This document shows, in pieces, positions 1-7,014 of a DNA stretch of 11,747 bases. Both the position numbers and the translations under genes were made by a program. Numbering within the stretch: position 1 is the first letter of the stretch; the number at the start of each line of letters is the position of its first letter. The stretch comes from Chlamydiales bacterium (GTDB taxonomy: Bacteria > Chlamydiota > Chlamydiia > Chlamydiales > FEN-1388). The DNA lies in assembly GCA_021372185.1 (NCBI GenBank), contig JAJFUY010000212.1, positions 1 through 11,747 of the forward strand, written 5' to 3'. The notes below the pieces were generated by a model. The model worked only from the letters and a program-made list of their open reading frames with translations, did no database searches and was not told the DNA's origin.

Positions 1-505
1 GCCAAAATAAACTTTGTTACTAAAGTCTTACGACTTTAGGAGCTGACTATATAGCCTCTTAGTAAAGCTATTAGTTGTGGGTCCCTTGCGAAAATTAGGT
101 TTGGCAATTTGCTAGTAATTTTACCAATCTTTTGATTTTGAATTAAATCCCCTACTCGATTGAGTATGGTGGATTTAATTCAAAATCAAAATCTTAGCAA
201 ACTTACTAACAAATTCCCTAAACCTAAATTTCGCAAGAGACCCGTCAGAAATTACTTATATATTTAAAACGCAAGATCTCAAATTAAAAAAATTTGGTTC
301 CGCGCACAAGCTCCTGAGCGCTCATCATTTCTGATAAGCACCTACTTGCTTGTACACTATTCACTTATACTGTCAAAGACCACCTTACGTCTAGCGTAAG
401 TCTCGCTCGTTTTCGTTGTTTAGACGATCACATTTGCGAAAGATGGCATAAATTTACACAAGCGGCGAATTTCCTGCAAGCGTCAGATGAAAAAAGTTTC
501 GTTCT
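1..505. other. Non-coding region left of the oxidoreductase gene
   Basis: I see no convincing coding frame here. The region holds several palindromic structures: a short hairpin at 20-39 (8-bp stem, CTAAAGTC / GACTTTAG), the long inverted repeat at 79-243 described separately, a perfect 10-base palindrome TGAGCGCTCA at 315-324, and a small hairpin at 384-400 (CTTACG / CGTAAG). The oxidoreductase gene ends into it at 506, without a clear U-rich terminator directly after the stop. The left edge may be the intergenic tail of a gene outside the window. Confidence 0.6.
79..243. repeat. Long palindromic inverted repeat (MITE-like or foldback element)
   Basis: The left arm (79-150, 72 nt) matches the reverse complement of the right arm (171-243, 73 nt) at roughly 85 percent with one single-base gap. 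Both outer ends read GGGTC(C/T)CTTGCGAAA inward and both inner ends carry a perfect 21-base match ending in GAATTAAATCC. The 20-base centre (151-170) itself folds (TACTC / GAGTA), so the whole 165 bp is one hairpin. There is no coding frame and no obvious target-site duplication. It may be a miniature inverted-repeat element or a dispersed palindromic repeat; a structured RNA is also possible. Confidence 0.75.
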
Positions 506-1951
506 TTACTTAAAAAAATTAGGGATAAGTGGAAAAATAGTGCCTGAAAACCACTTCTGGGATGCTTTTTGGATTATTTGACTATATGTTGGATATGGGT
601 AAATTATGTGCGATAATTTACGTAATGGGATGTTTTCTCTCATAGCCAGGGTGATAACACTTAGAGCTTCTGCTGCTACTGGAGCTACAAGAGTACACCC
701 TAATATCCTGGATGAGAAGCGTTTAGTGACAAACTTCACAAAGCCATCGGTGTCACTTTGGCATATAGCCTTATCTGATTCTGTGAGAGAAACGATATAT
801 GTTGTGATCTTTGAGTTGCCATATAGGGTTATCGCCTCTTCTTCTGTAAGCCCAATACTTGCTACTTCTGGGTCTGTATAGGTCACTCTTGGGATGACCT
901 CACGTTTGGTGAGCTTTTTGGCAAAAATTCTGGGCATTAACAGATTATGAAGTACAGTACGTGCCTGATTTACAGCCGCATGAGTAAAGAACGGCTCACC
1001 TTGCGCATCACCTATTACCCATATATGACTTTGGCTAGTTCTTCCATAGACATCACTTACGATGCCGGAATCTGTATGGTCTATGCCACAAGCATTGAGG
1101 TTTAGTGTCTCTATGTTAGGCCGGCGTCCTGTAGCTATAAGTAGCTTACTTACACGTACTTGATACTCTTTATCTTCTGCTTTATCATAGATATGCACGA
1201 TAAGCTTATCGTTTTCTTGCCTTACACGTGAGACCGCCTTTGCTAAATAGAGCTCAACACCCTCTTTGATAAGGCATGATTGCACAAGCTTATGCACTTC
1301 GGGCTCTTCAGTACTTAATACGCATTCTTTTTGCTCTATCAAAGTGACGCTTGTTCCTAGACGTCTAAACGCTTGAGCAAACTCACATCCTGTTTGCCCT
1401 CCGCCTACAATAGCAATTGATTCTGGTATCTCAGTCAGTGAGAAGATATTTTCACTTGTATAGTAGGGAACTTCGTCTAACCCCTTAATAGCTGCAACTT
1501 TAGGGCAAGATCCTACGGCAATTACAATAGATTTAGCTGTTAGGAGCTGTTTTTGCCCGTCAGAGCTTGTTACTTGTACTGTATGAGGGTCAACAAATGA
1601 ACAAACAGATGAATAGGTATCTATTCCAAGCTGTCGAAGAGCCTCTGCACTATAAGGAATTCGCGCCTCTTCCACCACTTCTCGCACACGTTGAAGCGCC
1701 CGATTTGACTGGAAGTTACTCATTACCATATCAATACCAAAAAATCCTGAGCGCCAGATCTCATGAGCAATATTGGCAGAAGCGATAAATGTATTACTTG
1801 GAATGCAACCAAAATGGGCACAATCTGCGCCATATTGGCCCTTATCAATAAGAAGAACGCGTTTTTTAGCTGCAGCTAGGCCTTTGGCTATCTCAAGGCC
1901 TGCGGCTCCCGCCCCAATCACGATTGCGTAGTAGTTTGTCTGTGTAGTCAT
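506..1951 (-). CDS. FAD/NAD(P)-dependent pyridine nucleotide-disulfide oxidoreductase (mercuric reductase/dihydrolipoamide dehydrogenase-like)
   Basis: This is a class I flavin disulfide reductase of 481 residues, a normal length for the family. The N-terminal FAD Rossmann motif is GAGAAG (13-18), followed by the redox-active CxxxxC pair (C44 and C49 in GADCAHFGCIPSN). The NAD(P)-binding motif is GGGQTG (183-188), with ATGRRPN at 273-279 and the second FAD motif IGD at 313-315. The C-terminal dimerisation domain follows. There the usual HPxxxE catalytic motif reads YPYPTYSQ (451-458), so the active-site His and Glu are replaced by Tyr and Gln. The substrate is therefore unclear, and a lipoamide dehydrogenase or glutathione reductase role is not supported. 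The start is ATG at 1951 with only a weak Shine-Dalgarno. The gene lies downstream of ddl in the same direction, separated by a long hairpin, so it is probably transcribed separately. Confidence 0.88.
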   Translation of the reverse strand: MTTQTNYYAIVIGAGAAGLEIAKGLAAAKKRVLLIDKGQYGADCAHFGCIPSNTFIASANIAHEIWRSGFFGIDMVMSNFQSNRALQRVREVVEEARIPYSAEALRQLGIDTYSSVCSFVDPHTVQVTSSDGQKQLLTAKSIVIAVGSCPKVAAIKGLDEVPYYTSENIFSLTEIPESIAIVGGGQTGCEFAQAFRRLGTSVTLIEQKECVLSTEEPEVHKLVQSCLIKEGVELYLAKAVSRVRQENDKLIVHIYDKAEDKEYQVRVSKLLIATGRRPNIETLNLNACGIDHTDSGIVSDVYGRTSQSHIWVIGDAQGEPFFTHAAVNQARTVLHNLLMPRIFAKKLTKREVIPRVTYTDPEVASIGLTEEEAITLYGNSKITTYIVSLTESDKAICQSDTDGFVKFVTKRFSSRILGCTLVAPVAAEALSVITLAMRENIPLRKLSHIIYPYPTYSQIIQKASQKWFSGTIFPLIPNFFK

Positions 1952-1984
1952 CTTGACTTACACATACACATTGCAGATCTTATT

Positions 1985-2090
1985 CTCAATCTTGATCTTG
2001 ATCTTATTCTGTTTTTTCTCTCGTAACTCAAAAGGAAAAACAAGAAAACTAGAAAACAAGAATAAGAATAAGATCAAGATTGAGATTGAG
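1985..2090. repeat. Long intergenic hairpin between ddl and the oxidoreductase gene
   Basis: The arms at 1985-2010 and 2065-2090 are complementary over 26 bases with only two differences. Both would be G-U pairs in RNA read from the plus strand and C-A mismatches in the minus-strand transcript. The loop is about 54 nt. The arms are built from repeated short words (AATCTTGATCTT, CTTATTCT), suggesting slippage or local duplication. Because it follows the ddl stop at 2103, it could attenuate or end ddl transcription or protect the mRNA 3' end, but it is much larger than an ordinary intrinsic terminator. Confidence 0.65.
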
Positions 2091-2102
2091 ACCGAAAACC
2101 TT

Positions 2103-3170
2103 TTACTTCCCAGTGGTTTTGAGGAGACTATCGGACGCATGACGCTCAAGCGCCAACTGGATCAGGCGGTCAATGAGCTCGACATACCCTATCCCTGATG
2201 CCTGCCAGAGTTTGGGATACATGCTAGAATTGGTGAAGCCTGGGATGGTGTTGATTTCATTTACCAGGAGTTTGCCGTCATTACGTAAGAAAAAGTCAAC
2301 GCGTGCCATGCCTGAGCAGCATAGTACTTCAAAGGCACATATGGCAAGCTCTTGTACTTGGTGTGCTTGGCTTGCTGTTAATGATGCCGGAATCTCTAGT
2401 TGGAGTTTGTCGTCTAAGTACTTGGCTTCAAAGTCATAAAACTCATATGAGGTAATCACTTCGCCAGGAACTGATGCTATGGGATGATCATTACCTAAAA
2501 CGGCACACTCTATTTCACGGCCAACGACACACTCTTCTACCAGCACCTTTTTGTCATACTCAAATGCCTTGTCAATAGCTTCTACAAGCTCTTGAACGGT
2601 TTTTACCTTACTTACAGCAACAGATGAGCCTAAATTTGCCGGCTTTACAAAAAGTGGTAAGCCTAGCTGTTCTGCAATACCTTCAGCATCTATATTCTGG
2701 CGATGTGCTGCATACAGTGTTCGAAACTTGGCAACAGGGATGCCGGCATCTCGCAATATGCGCTTTTGCATATCCTTATCCATACCAACGGCCGAGCCGC
2801 ACACATCAGCTCCTACAAAAGGCAGGCGCGCAAGCTTTAGAAATCCTTGCACCGTGCCATCTTCACCATATGGCCCATGTAAAACAGGAAAAACCACGTC
2901 TACACGTGCCTCTGGCATGGTAACTGGAGCGCGTGTTGAAACCGGAACACACATTTGAGTTGTGCCCAACAACAATTCTTGGGGCTTTTGTTCAAGGAGG
3001 GCCTGCACCTCTACATGGTGCCAGTGGCCTACTTTGTCAATAAAGATGGCAATAGGTTCATACTTTGCAGGATCAAGGCTAGCAATAACATTTTGCGCAG
3101 ATACTAGCGATACTTCATGCTCACAAGATACGCCACCACAAAGAACTCCAACCCTGATTTTTTCTGCCAT
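2103..3170 (-). CDS. ddl: D-alanine--D-alanine ligase
   Basis: This ATP-grasp ligase of 355 residues joins two D-alanines in the cytoplasm for the peptidoglycan stem peptide. The substrate-binding N-terminus is GGVSCEHEVSL (12-22), followed by HGPYGEDG (98-105), GMDKD (129-133), the ATP-binding Lys in FVKP (K176), GSS (181-183), and the Mg-binding end R290, D292 and NEINTIPGFTNSS (304-316). FYDFEAKY (244-251) keeps the Tyr corresponding to E. coli DdlB Tyr216, which favours D-Ala-D-Ala over D-Ala-D-Lac. The open frame extends 12 bases further, to a TTG at 3182, but that stretch contains the Shine-Dalgarno GAGG, so ATG at 3170 is the better start. The gene is divergent from the kinase-like gene. 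It is not fused to murC, unlike the chlamydial arrangement I recall. Confidence 0.96.
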   Translation of the reverse strand: MAEKIRVGVLCGGVSCEHEVSLVSAQNVIASLDPAKYEPIAIFIDKVGHWHHVEVQALLEQKPQELLLGTTQMCVPVSTRAPVTMPEARVDVVFPVLHGPYGEDGTVQGFLKLARLPFVGADVCGSAVGMDKDMQKRILRDAGIPVAKFRTLYAAHRQNIDAEGIAEQLGLPLFVKPANLGSSVAVSKVKTVQELVEAIDKAFEYDKKVLVEECVVGREIECAVLGNDHPIASVPGEVITSYEFYDFEAKYLDDKLQLEIPASLTASQAHQVQELAICAFEVLCCSGMARVDFFLRNDGKLLVNEINTIPGFTNSSMYPKLWQASGIGYVELIDRLIQLALERHASDSLLKTTGK

Positions 3171-3173
3171 CTG

Positions 3174-3182
3174 TATCCTCAA
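3174..3182 (-). promoter_or_regulatory. Ribosome binding site deciding the ddl start
   Basis: On the minus strand the sequence TTGAGGATACAG precedes ATG at 3170. GAGG lies about seven bases upstream of this ATG, a standard spacing. The upstream in-frame TTG at 3182 overlaps the GAGG itself and has no Shine-Dalgarno of its own. Confidence 0.75.
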
Positions 3183-3238
3183 TATTCAATCGTTGTGATT
3201 GTGGCATATTGTCGGGTTTTGCTGCGAGGTAGTTTTTA

Positions 3239-3268
3239 TTGATTCTTGCTCTCTAAAACTGCTACTAT
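3239..3268 (+). promoter_or_regulatory. Possible promoter of the kinase-like gene, perhaps giving a leaderless mRNA
   Basis: TTGATT (3239-3244) and TACTAT (3263-3268) are spaced by 18 bases and resemble sigma70 -35 and -10 boxes. Transcription would start near 3275, directly at the ATG at 3276. No Shine-Dalgarno is visible before that ATG, which agrees with a leaderless transcript. The match is moderate and untested. Confidence 0.35.
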
Positions 3269-3275
3269 ATATGGC

Positions 3276-4202
3276 ATGAAAAAAGAGACAAAAACTTTCC
3301 CCCGATTTGTGCACATTCTTTGGATGCTACTGCTCATTATTGCTTTACGAGCAGGGTACTACTGGACATCCGACGGCTTTAGTGTTTCAAAAATTAAGAA
3401 TACATTTCCTGTTACAAGCGAGTGGCAGCTTTCTCCCCCATCAACAAAAGAACAAAAGCAGATACACGCCATTTGTGCCCAAGAGTTTCGCTATTTAGGT
3501 AAAGGCTCCCAGGTATATGCCTTTATAAGTGAAGATAGGCAATACGTACTAAAGCTCTTTAAATGCTACCACCTCAAACCCGTTGACTGGATAGCCCGCC
3601 TGCCACTTCCAGAAGCTATTGCCAAAATGCGCGATACAGCCCTTGACAAGCGCTATAAAAAAATTGACACATCGCTTAAAAGCTACAAAATTGCCTCTCA
3701 GTCTCTAAAAGATGAATGCGGCCTCATTTCCTTAGAAATCGTGCCCACACCTGTTTTAGACCAAGAAGTTGTCTTATTTGACAAGCTTGGCCGCAAACAC
3801 ACCATTAATTTAGGCGATTATGGCTACATCCTGCAAAAACGGGCAGATTTAGTCTATCCACGCCTCTCTTACTGGATAGCCAATAACGATCTAGAATCTG
3901 CCAAAAAGGCCATACACTCAATGATTGCCCTCATTGTGCAGAGAAGCCGAAAAGGTATCCAAGACTCAGACCCAGACCTCCATAAAAATGCTGGCTTAAT
4001 TGGCACTACAGCCATCTTCATAGACCTTGGTAGCTTCCACGCCAACAAAGAGGCCAAAAATGAAGAAGTCTACATGCAAGACATCAACAAAATCACCAAT
4101 CGCCTGCGAGAATGGCTCGAAAAGCAGTCTCCAGAGCTTCATCAGTACCTTTTGCAAGAAATAAAAAGCGCGTCAAGCTCTCACTGGCAAAAGCCGGTCT
4201 AG
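3276..4202 (+). CDS. Membrane-anchored protein with a divergent kinase-like fold
   Basis: No named family is recognised with certainty. Read from ATG 3276 the protein has 308 residues. A basic N-terminus (KKETK) and one hydrophobic segment (about 11-30) suggest a signal anchor with the body outside the cytoplasm. The body has kinase-like marks: a glycine-rich loop LGKGSQVYAF (74-83), a beta3-type lysine in YVLKLFK (K93), a hinge-like YILQKR (184-189), a catalytic-loop-like DPDLHKN (232-238) and a metal-binding-like IDLG (249-252). The HRD motif is not canonical, so activity is uncertain. The pattern 'LGKGSQ..AF.SED..YVLKLFK' recalls hypothetical proteins of environmental chlamydiae (from memory). 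A TTG at 3246 would add 10 residues, but it overlaps the putative promoter. The gene converges on the 4217-4792 gene with a 14-base gap and no clear terminator. Confidence 0.8.
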   Translation: MKKETKTFPRFVHILWMLLLIIALRAGYYWTSDGFSVSKIKNTFPVTSEWQLSPPSTKEQKQIHAICAQEFRYLGKGSQVYAFISEDRQYVLKLFKCYHLKPVDWIARLPLPEAIAKMRDTALDKRYKKIDTSLKSYKIASQSLKDECGLISLEIVPTPVLDQEVVLFDKLGRKHTINLGDYGYILQKRADLVYPRLSYWIANNDLESAKKAIHSMIALIVQRSRKGIQDSDPDLHKNAGLIGTTAIFIDLGSFHANKEAKNEEVYMQDINKITNRLREWLEKQSPELHQYLLQEIKSASSSHWQKPV

Positions 4203-4216
4203 CATTTTGTAAAATT

Positions 4217-4792
4217 TTATTTTATAAATTCTTTTAGTGCCTGGCTAATACAGTCAGCACCCGCTTTATGCCAGGTGTTCTCATCAATAATCTCAATAAG
4301 ACCCTCATGCCATCCCCAGCCGTTAGCGTGCTTAAAATCGCTATGAACTACTAAGAAGTGTTTCGCGCCCAGATTTTTATCTGCAGCCGCTTTATAGAGT
4401 TTTTCTGCGCCTAGTAATAACCCATCAATTCGTTTTTTGTCACTTGCCTCATTAATCTGCACAAACACATAGAGAGGCCCTTTTTTTGCATAGTAATGAA
4501 AACCTTGGCTTGCCAATCCATGACCGGCAGTGCCAGCAACAATAAAATCTTTATATGGTTTTGAAGTACATTCTGTTACAAAAGCGTCAATATCATATAG
4601 ATCAAATTTTGGCTCAATGGTACCAAATACACCATCTTGGCTCTTTTTAAAATGGGCTTTCTCATTGTCAGGCACATATGGGGGATATAAAAGCCCCATA
4701 CCTTTACAATATTTTTCAAATTCAACAAAATCCTTAGAAGGCACCGCGCGTGCATGAGAGTGTAGTGGGTGAAGAAACGCTTCATTAATCAT
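4217..4792 (-). CDS. Hypothetical protein, third gene of the chaperone-effector operon
   Basis: This 191-residue protein matches no family I recognise. It looks soluble, with no signal peptide or membrane segment. Noticeable stretches are HPLHSHAR (8-15), a glycine/histidine run GTAGHGLASQGFHYY (87-101), and HSDFKHANGWGWHEG (150-164), rich in His, Trp and Gly. ATG at 4792 is preceded by AAGGA five bases away. The start lies 15 bases after the stop of the effector candidate, so the two are almost certainly cotranscribed. By position it could be a second secreted substrate, a partner of the effector, or a toxin/immunity-type companion; the sequence itself does not decide. It converges on the kinase-like gene. 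Confidence 0.78.
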   Translation of the reverse strand: MINEAFLHPLHSHARAVPSKDFVEFEKYCKGMGLLYPPYVPDNEKAHFKKSQDGVFGTIEPKFDLYDIDAFVTECTSKPYKDFIVAGTAGHGLASQGFHYYAKKGPLYVFVQINEASDKKRIDGLLLGAEKLYKAAADKNLGAKHFLVVHSDFKHANGWGWHEGLIEIIDENTWHKAGADCISQALKEFIK

Positions 4793-4807
4793 AAGAATCC
4801 TTATATG

Positions 4808-6493
4808 TTACATATCGCGCGCAGCTCGTAAATAGTTCCAGCCCGAGATATCTGGGTCAAACACCATACGTTCTCTTGCCCAGTAGCTATTATTACTGTC
4901 GGTAAACTGTTGAACTTCATCTGAAAAAAGATCACTTGGTTCTGCAACTATAATACAAAGCGACTTTATGTGTTGCTCTAAGGTATTTAGTCTAGTTATT
5001 GTCGCTTTAATTTCTTGATCTGTAAGGTAGGGCTTTAAAGACTCTGCAAGCTTTTCTTTGTTTGCACAAAGGTTTAGTACCTGATTTTTAATGGTTTCAG
5101 TCATAGCGGGAGGCATGCGCAGCATTAACGAAGAGTTGTTGGGAATAATGCCCATTAAAGTTTTTTGGGATCGCACATCATCACCATTCTCAGGGACCGC
5201 ATTCACACCAAAACTGCAGTCTTCATCAATGCCTGTAACTTTACCAGAATCTGAAATAAAGTAATTACCTGGGTGCCTATCAACTTGGCCTGTTATCCAG
5301 TCTTTAATCTGTAATTTCAGTAAGCCTTCCATAGTCTTTGCATTGTCTGGCTTAAAATTTGCAAATACAGCCTGTTTACCCACAAGGCGAACGGCTCCTG
5401 TTATAGGATCAGTTTCCGGCTTTACATCGCGAAATTTTAGCTGTGAGCTTACCAAGTTTAATTCCCTGTCAGTCGGCTTTTTTGGATCATCAAGTAGGTG
5501 TAAATAGGCATCCTCAGGAATAACTACAGTATTGTATCCTGTAAGTACAGGACTTTTACCCTCTGCTGTTTCCATCAAAATGCCGCGCTGGCCATTTACG
5601 GTGGCAAATTGTGTTCTTACAGAACTTGGATCACCCGGAAAAAGTAACTCGTCAACCACACTGCTTGCAACGGCTCGTGAAGTAAAGTGCGCATTTTTAC
5701 CCACAGGTATGCCTGAGGCCTCTGCTGTACCAAAAAGCTTTTCTTTTACAAGCTTGCCTTTGGTAATTGTTGAGGGATCTGCCTTAAAAACACCAACGCC
5801 TGAAACACCTTCATGTGTAAAGGGAACGGCAATAACCGTGTTAACGGCACCCTTGCCTACTGGTTTGGGATTATCCACAGTAAGCTCTGTTGGGGCAAAC
5901 TGTATAGAAGTTATAAAGTTTGCTCTGTCTGCTAAGCTCATAGCAGCAGGAGTAAAGTGTGCCTGCAGGCTTTTAATGTTAGAGCTTAGCTCTGCTGGCA
6001 AATTTGGGAGGTTTGCGGCTATTTCAGAAAGCGTTTCTACCACTTCTGACAACACAACTCTATCAAATCCACGTAAGCGAGAGGCATCTAAATCGCGAAC
6101 TAAGCTTGTAAAACTTTCTAAGCTCAGTTTTTTAACTTCTGATTTAATGTTGATTTTCCACTCAGGATCGACCTTAGCCTGATCAATCAATTTATTAAAC
6201 TGAGAATGTTTGGGGGCAGTGAGCTTTTCTCCGATACTCCGTAAAAAAGTAAGCACTTTTACTGCAACTGTCCCAGTGGTTAATGCTTTTCTTGCTGCAA
6301 CGGGTGAAGATGAAGCTGAGGTAAATTTCATAGCACTTGAAAGACTAATAGAATTTGTAGAATTTCTGAATAAGGTTCTTCTTTCTGTAGCTACTAACTT
6401 TGTAAGACTTGATGATTTTTGCGTGGGGGAACTTTCTGCAATCGGAAAATTTGCAGAACTTGAGAGCGGGGAATTTGAAATATTATTATTCAA
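4808..6493 (-). CDS. Putative type III secretion effector with kinase-like domain
   Basis: The 561-residue protein starts with a disordered region rich in Ser, Asn and Thr (about 1-65), typical of type III secretion signals, and no Sec signal. A helical part (about 75-200) precedes a domain with atypical-kinase marks: glycine-rich VGKGAVNTVIAV (212-223), lysine in VGVFKAD (K237), catalytic loop QVDRHPGNYFI (403-413, D405 and N410) and IDEDCSFG (422-429, D423 as metal ligand). The DRHxxN...D pattern is closer to phosphoinositide 3/4-kinase-like and actin-fragmin-kinase-like enzymes than to ordinary protein kinases, so the substrate could be a lipid or a protein. The start is TTG at 6493, with AGG seven bases upstream, 12 bases after the stop of the chaperone gene; the next in-frame Met is residue 55. 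Secretion is inferred from chaperone linkage and composition. Confidence 0.82.
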   Translation of the reverse strand: MNNNISNSPLSSSANFPIAESSPTQKSSSLTKLVATERRTLFRNSTNSISLSSAMKFTSASSSPVAARKALTTGTVAVKVLTFLRSIGEKLTAPKHSQFNKLIDQAKVDPEWKINIKSEVKKLSLESFTSLVRDLDASRLRGFDRVVLSEVVETLSEIAANLPNLPAELSSNIKSLQAHFTPAAMSLADRANFITSIQFAPTELTVDNPKPVGKGAVNTVIAVPFTHEGVSGVGVFKADPSTITKGKLVKEKLFGTAEASGIPVGKNAHFTSRAVASSVVDELLFPGDPSSVRTQFATVNGQRGILMETAEGKSPVLTGYNTVVIPEDAYLHLLDDPKKPTDRELNLVSSQLKFRDVKPETDPITGAVRLVGKQAVFANFKPDNAKTMEGLLKLQIKDWITGQVDRHPGNYFISDSGKVTGIDEDCSFGVNAVPENGDDVRSQKTLMGIIPNNSSLMLRMPPAMTETIKNQVLNLCANKEKLAESLKPYLTDQEIKATITRLNTLEQHIKSLCIIVAEPSDLFSDEVQQFTDSNNSYWARERMVFDPDISGWNYLRAARDM

Positions 6494-6505
6494 AGTTTTG
6501 CCTAA

Positions 6506-6913
6506 TTAGTACGTATTTTCCTTCAACAGTTTCATCCAGGCCACTTCAACCTGTAAAAAGTCTTCAAAACCTGTAAAAAAATAGTCAAAATCAAGTGTTT
6601 CTAGGCTAAAATTCCTAAATAAATAGATGTCGTCTGTATCTTTATCCAGGCCAAGACTTGCCTCTTTTAGCTCATAGCCAAATAAATTGGCTGAGAGCAT
6701 AGCATGCATGCATTCTTCACGTTTTTCTTGTGGTAGACCGCCTATTTTAGCGTAAAGAGTAATGCTTTTATCATCTTCGGTCTTTTCTAGAGTTGCCGAA
6801 TACTGGACAGACTCTATGATAAAACCAAGCGTAATCACACCCTCCTCGTTAAAAACAAGAGGTGAAATACCTGTTTTTTCCTCCAATTTAGAGAAAAAAT
6901 CCTCCAAAAGCAT
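6506..6913 (-). CDS. CesT/SycE-like type III secretion chaperone
   Basis: This small acidic protein of 135 residues has the pattern of class I type III secretion chaperones, which dimerise and hold an effector's N-terminal part unfolded for delivery to the secretion ATPase. Visible family marks are the N-terminal helix (LLEDFFSKLEEKTG), the strand region FNEEGVITLGF (21-31), the core ANLFGYELKEASLGLD (75-90), then DIYLFRNF and a C-terminal helix with W126. ATG at 6913 has an AAGGGAA sequence upstream. It is the first gene of a three-gene operon, and the next gene, 12 bases on, is the effector candidate: the classical chaperone-effector order. The cognate partner is thus most likely the 561-residue protein. 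No secretion apparatus genes lie in the window. Confidence 0.85.
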   Translation of the reverse strand: MLLEDFFSKLEEKTGISPLVFNEEGVITLGFIIESVQYSATLEKTEDDKSITLYAKIGGLPQEKREECMHAMLSANLFGYELKEASLGLDKDTDDIYLFRNFSLETLDFDYFFTGFEDFLQVEVAWMKLLKENTY

Positions 6914-6933
6914 GCCTAATTCCCTTTATCTTA

Positions 6934-6962
6934 ATTATACCTGAGATAAAAATGTGTGTATA
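6934..6962 (-). promoter_or_regulatory. Promoter of the chaperone-effector operon
   Basis: On the minus strand a perfect TATAAT -10 box (6939-6934) lies 17 bases after TATACA (6962-6957), which matches the -35 consensus at four of six positions. The transcript would begin about 15 bases before the chaperone ATG, just upstream of its AAGGGAA ribosome binding site. It sits immediately beside the large inverted repeat at 7015-7427. Confidence 0.65.
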
Positions 6963-7014
6963 GTTATTTTTTACATTCAAGTCGGCTTTGTGCCAGAAAG
7001 GATAAGCTAAAGTA

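Noticed and set aside
384..400. Small hairpin as a terminator of the oxidoreductase gene
   Set aside because: It lies over 100 bases past the stop, has a six-base stem and no U-tract in the right direction.
1953..2198. Plus-strand frame of 81 codons over the ddl/oxidoreductase gap
   Set aside because: Its Lys/Ile/Glu-rich low-complexity product comes from the hairpin repeats and it overlaps the end of ddl.
4203..4216. ATTTTGTAAAAT as a bidirectional terminator between convergent genes
   Set aside because: The stem is only A-T pairs with a two-base loop, too weak to support the call.
5532..6182. Long plus-strand frame of 216 codons
   Set aside because: It is antisense to the effector candidate; its Ser/Thr/Leu-rich product is a typical mirror of a coding strand and no ribosome binding site is seen.
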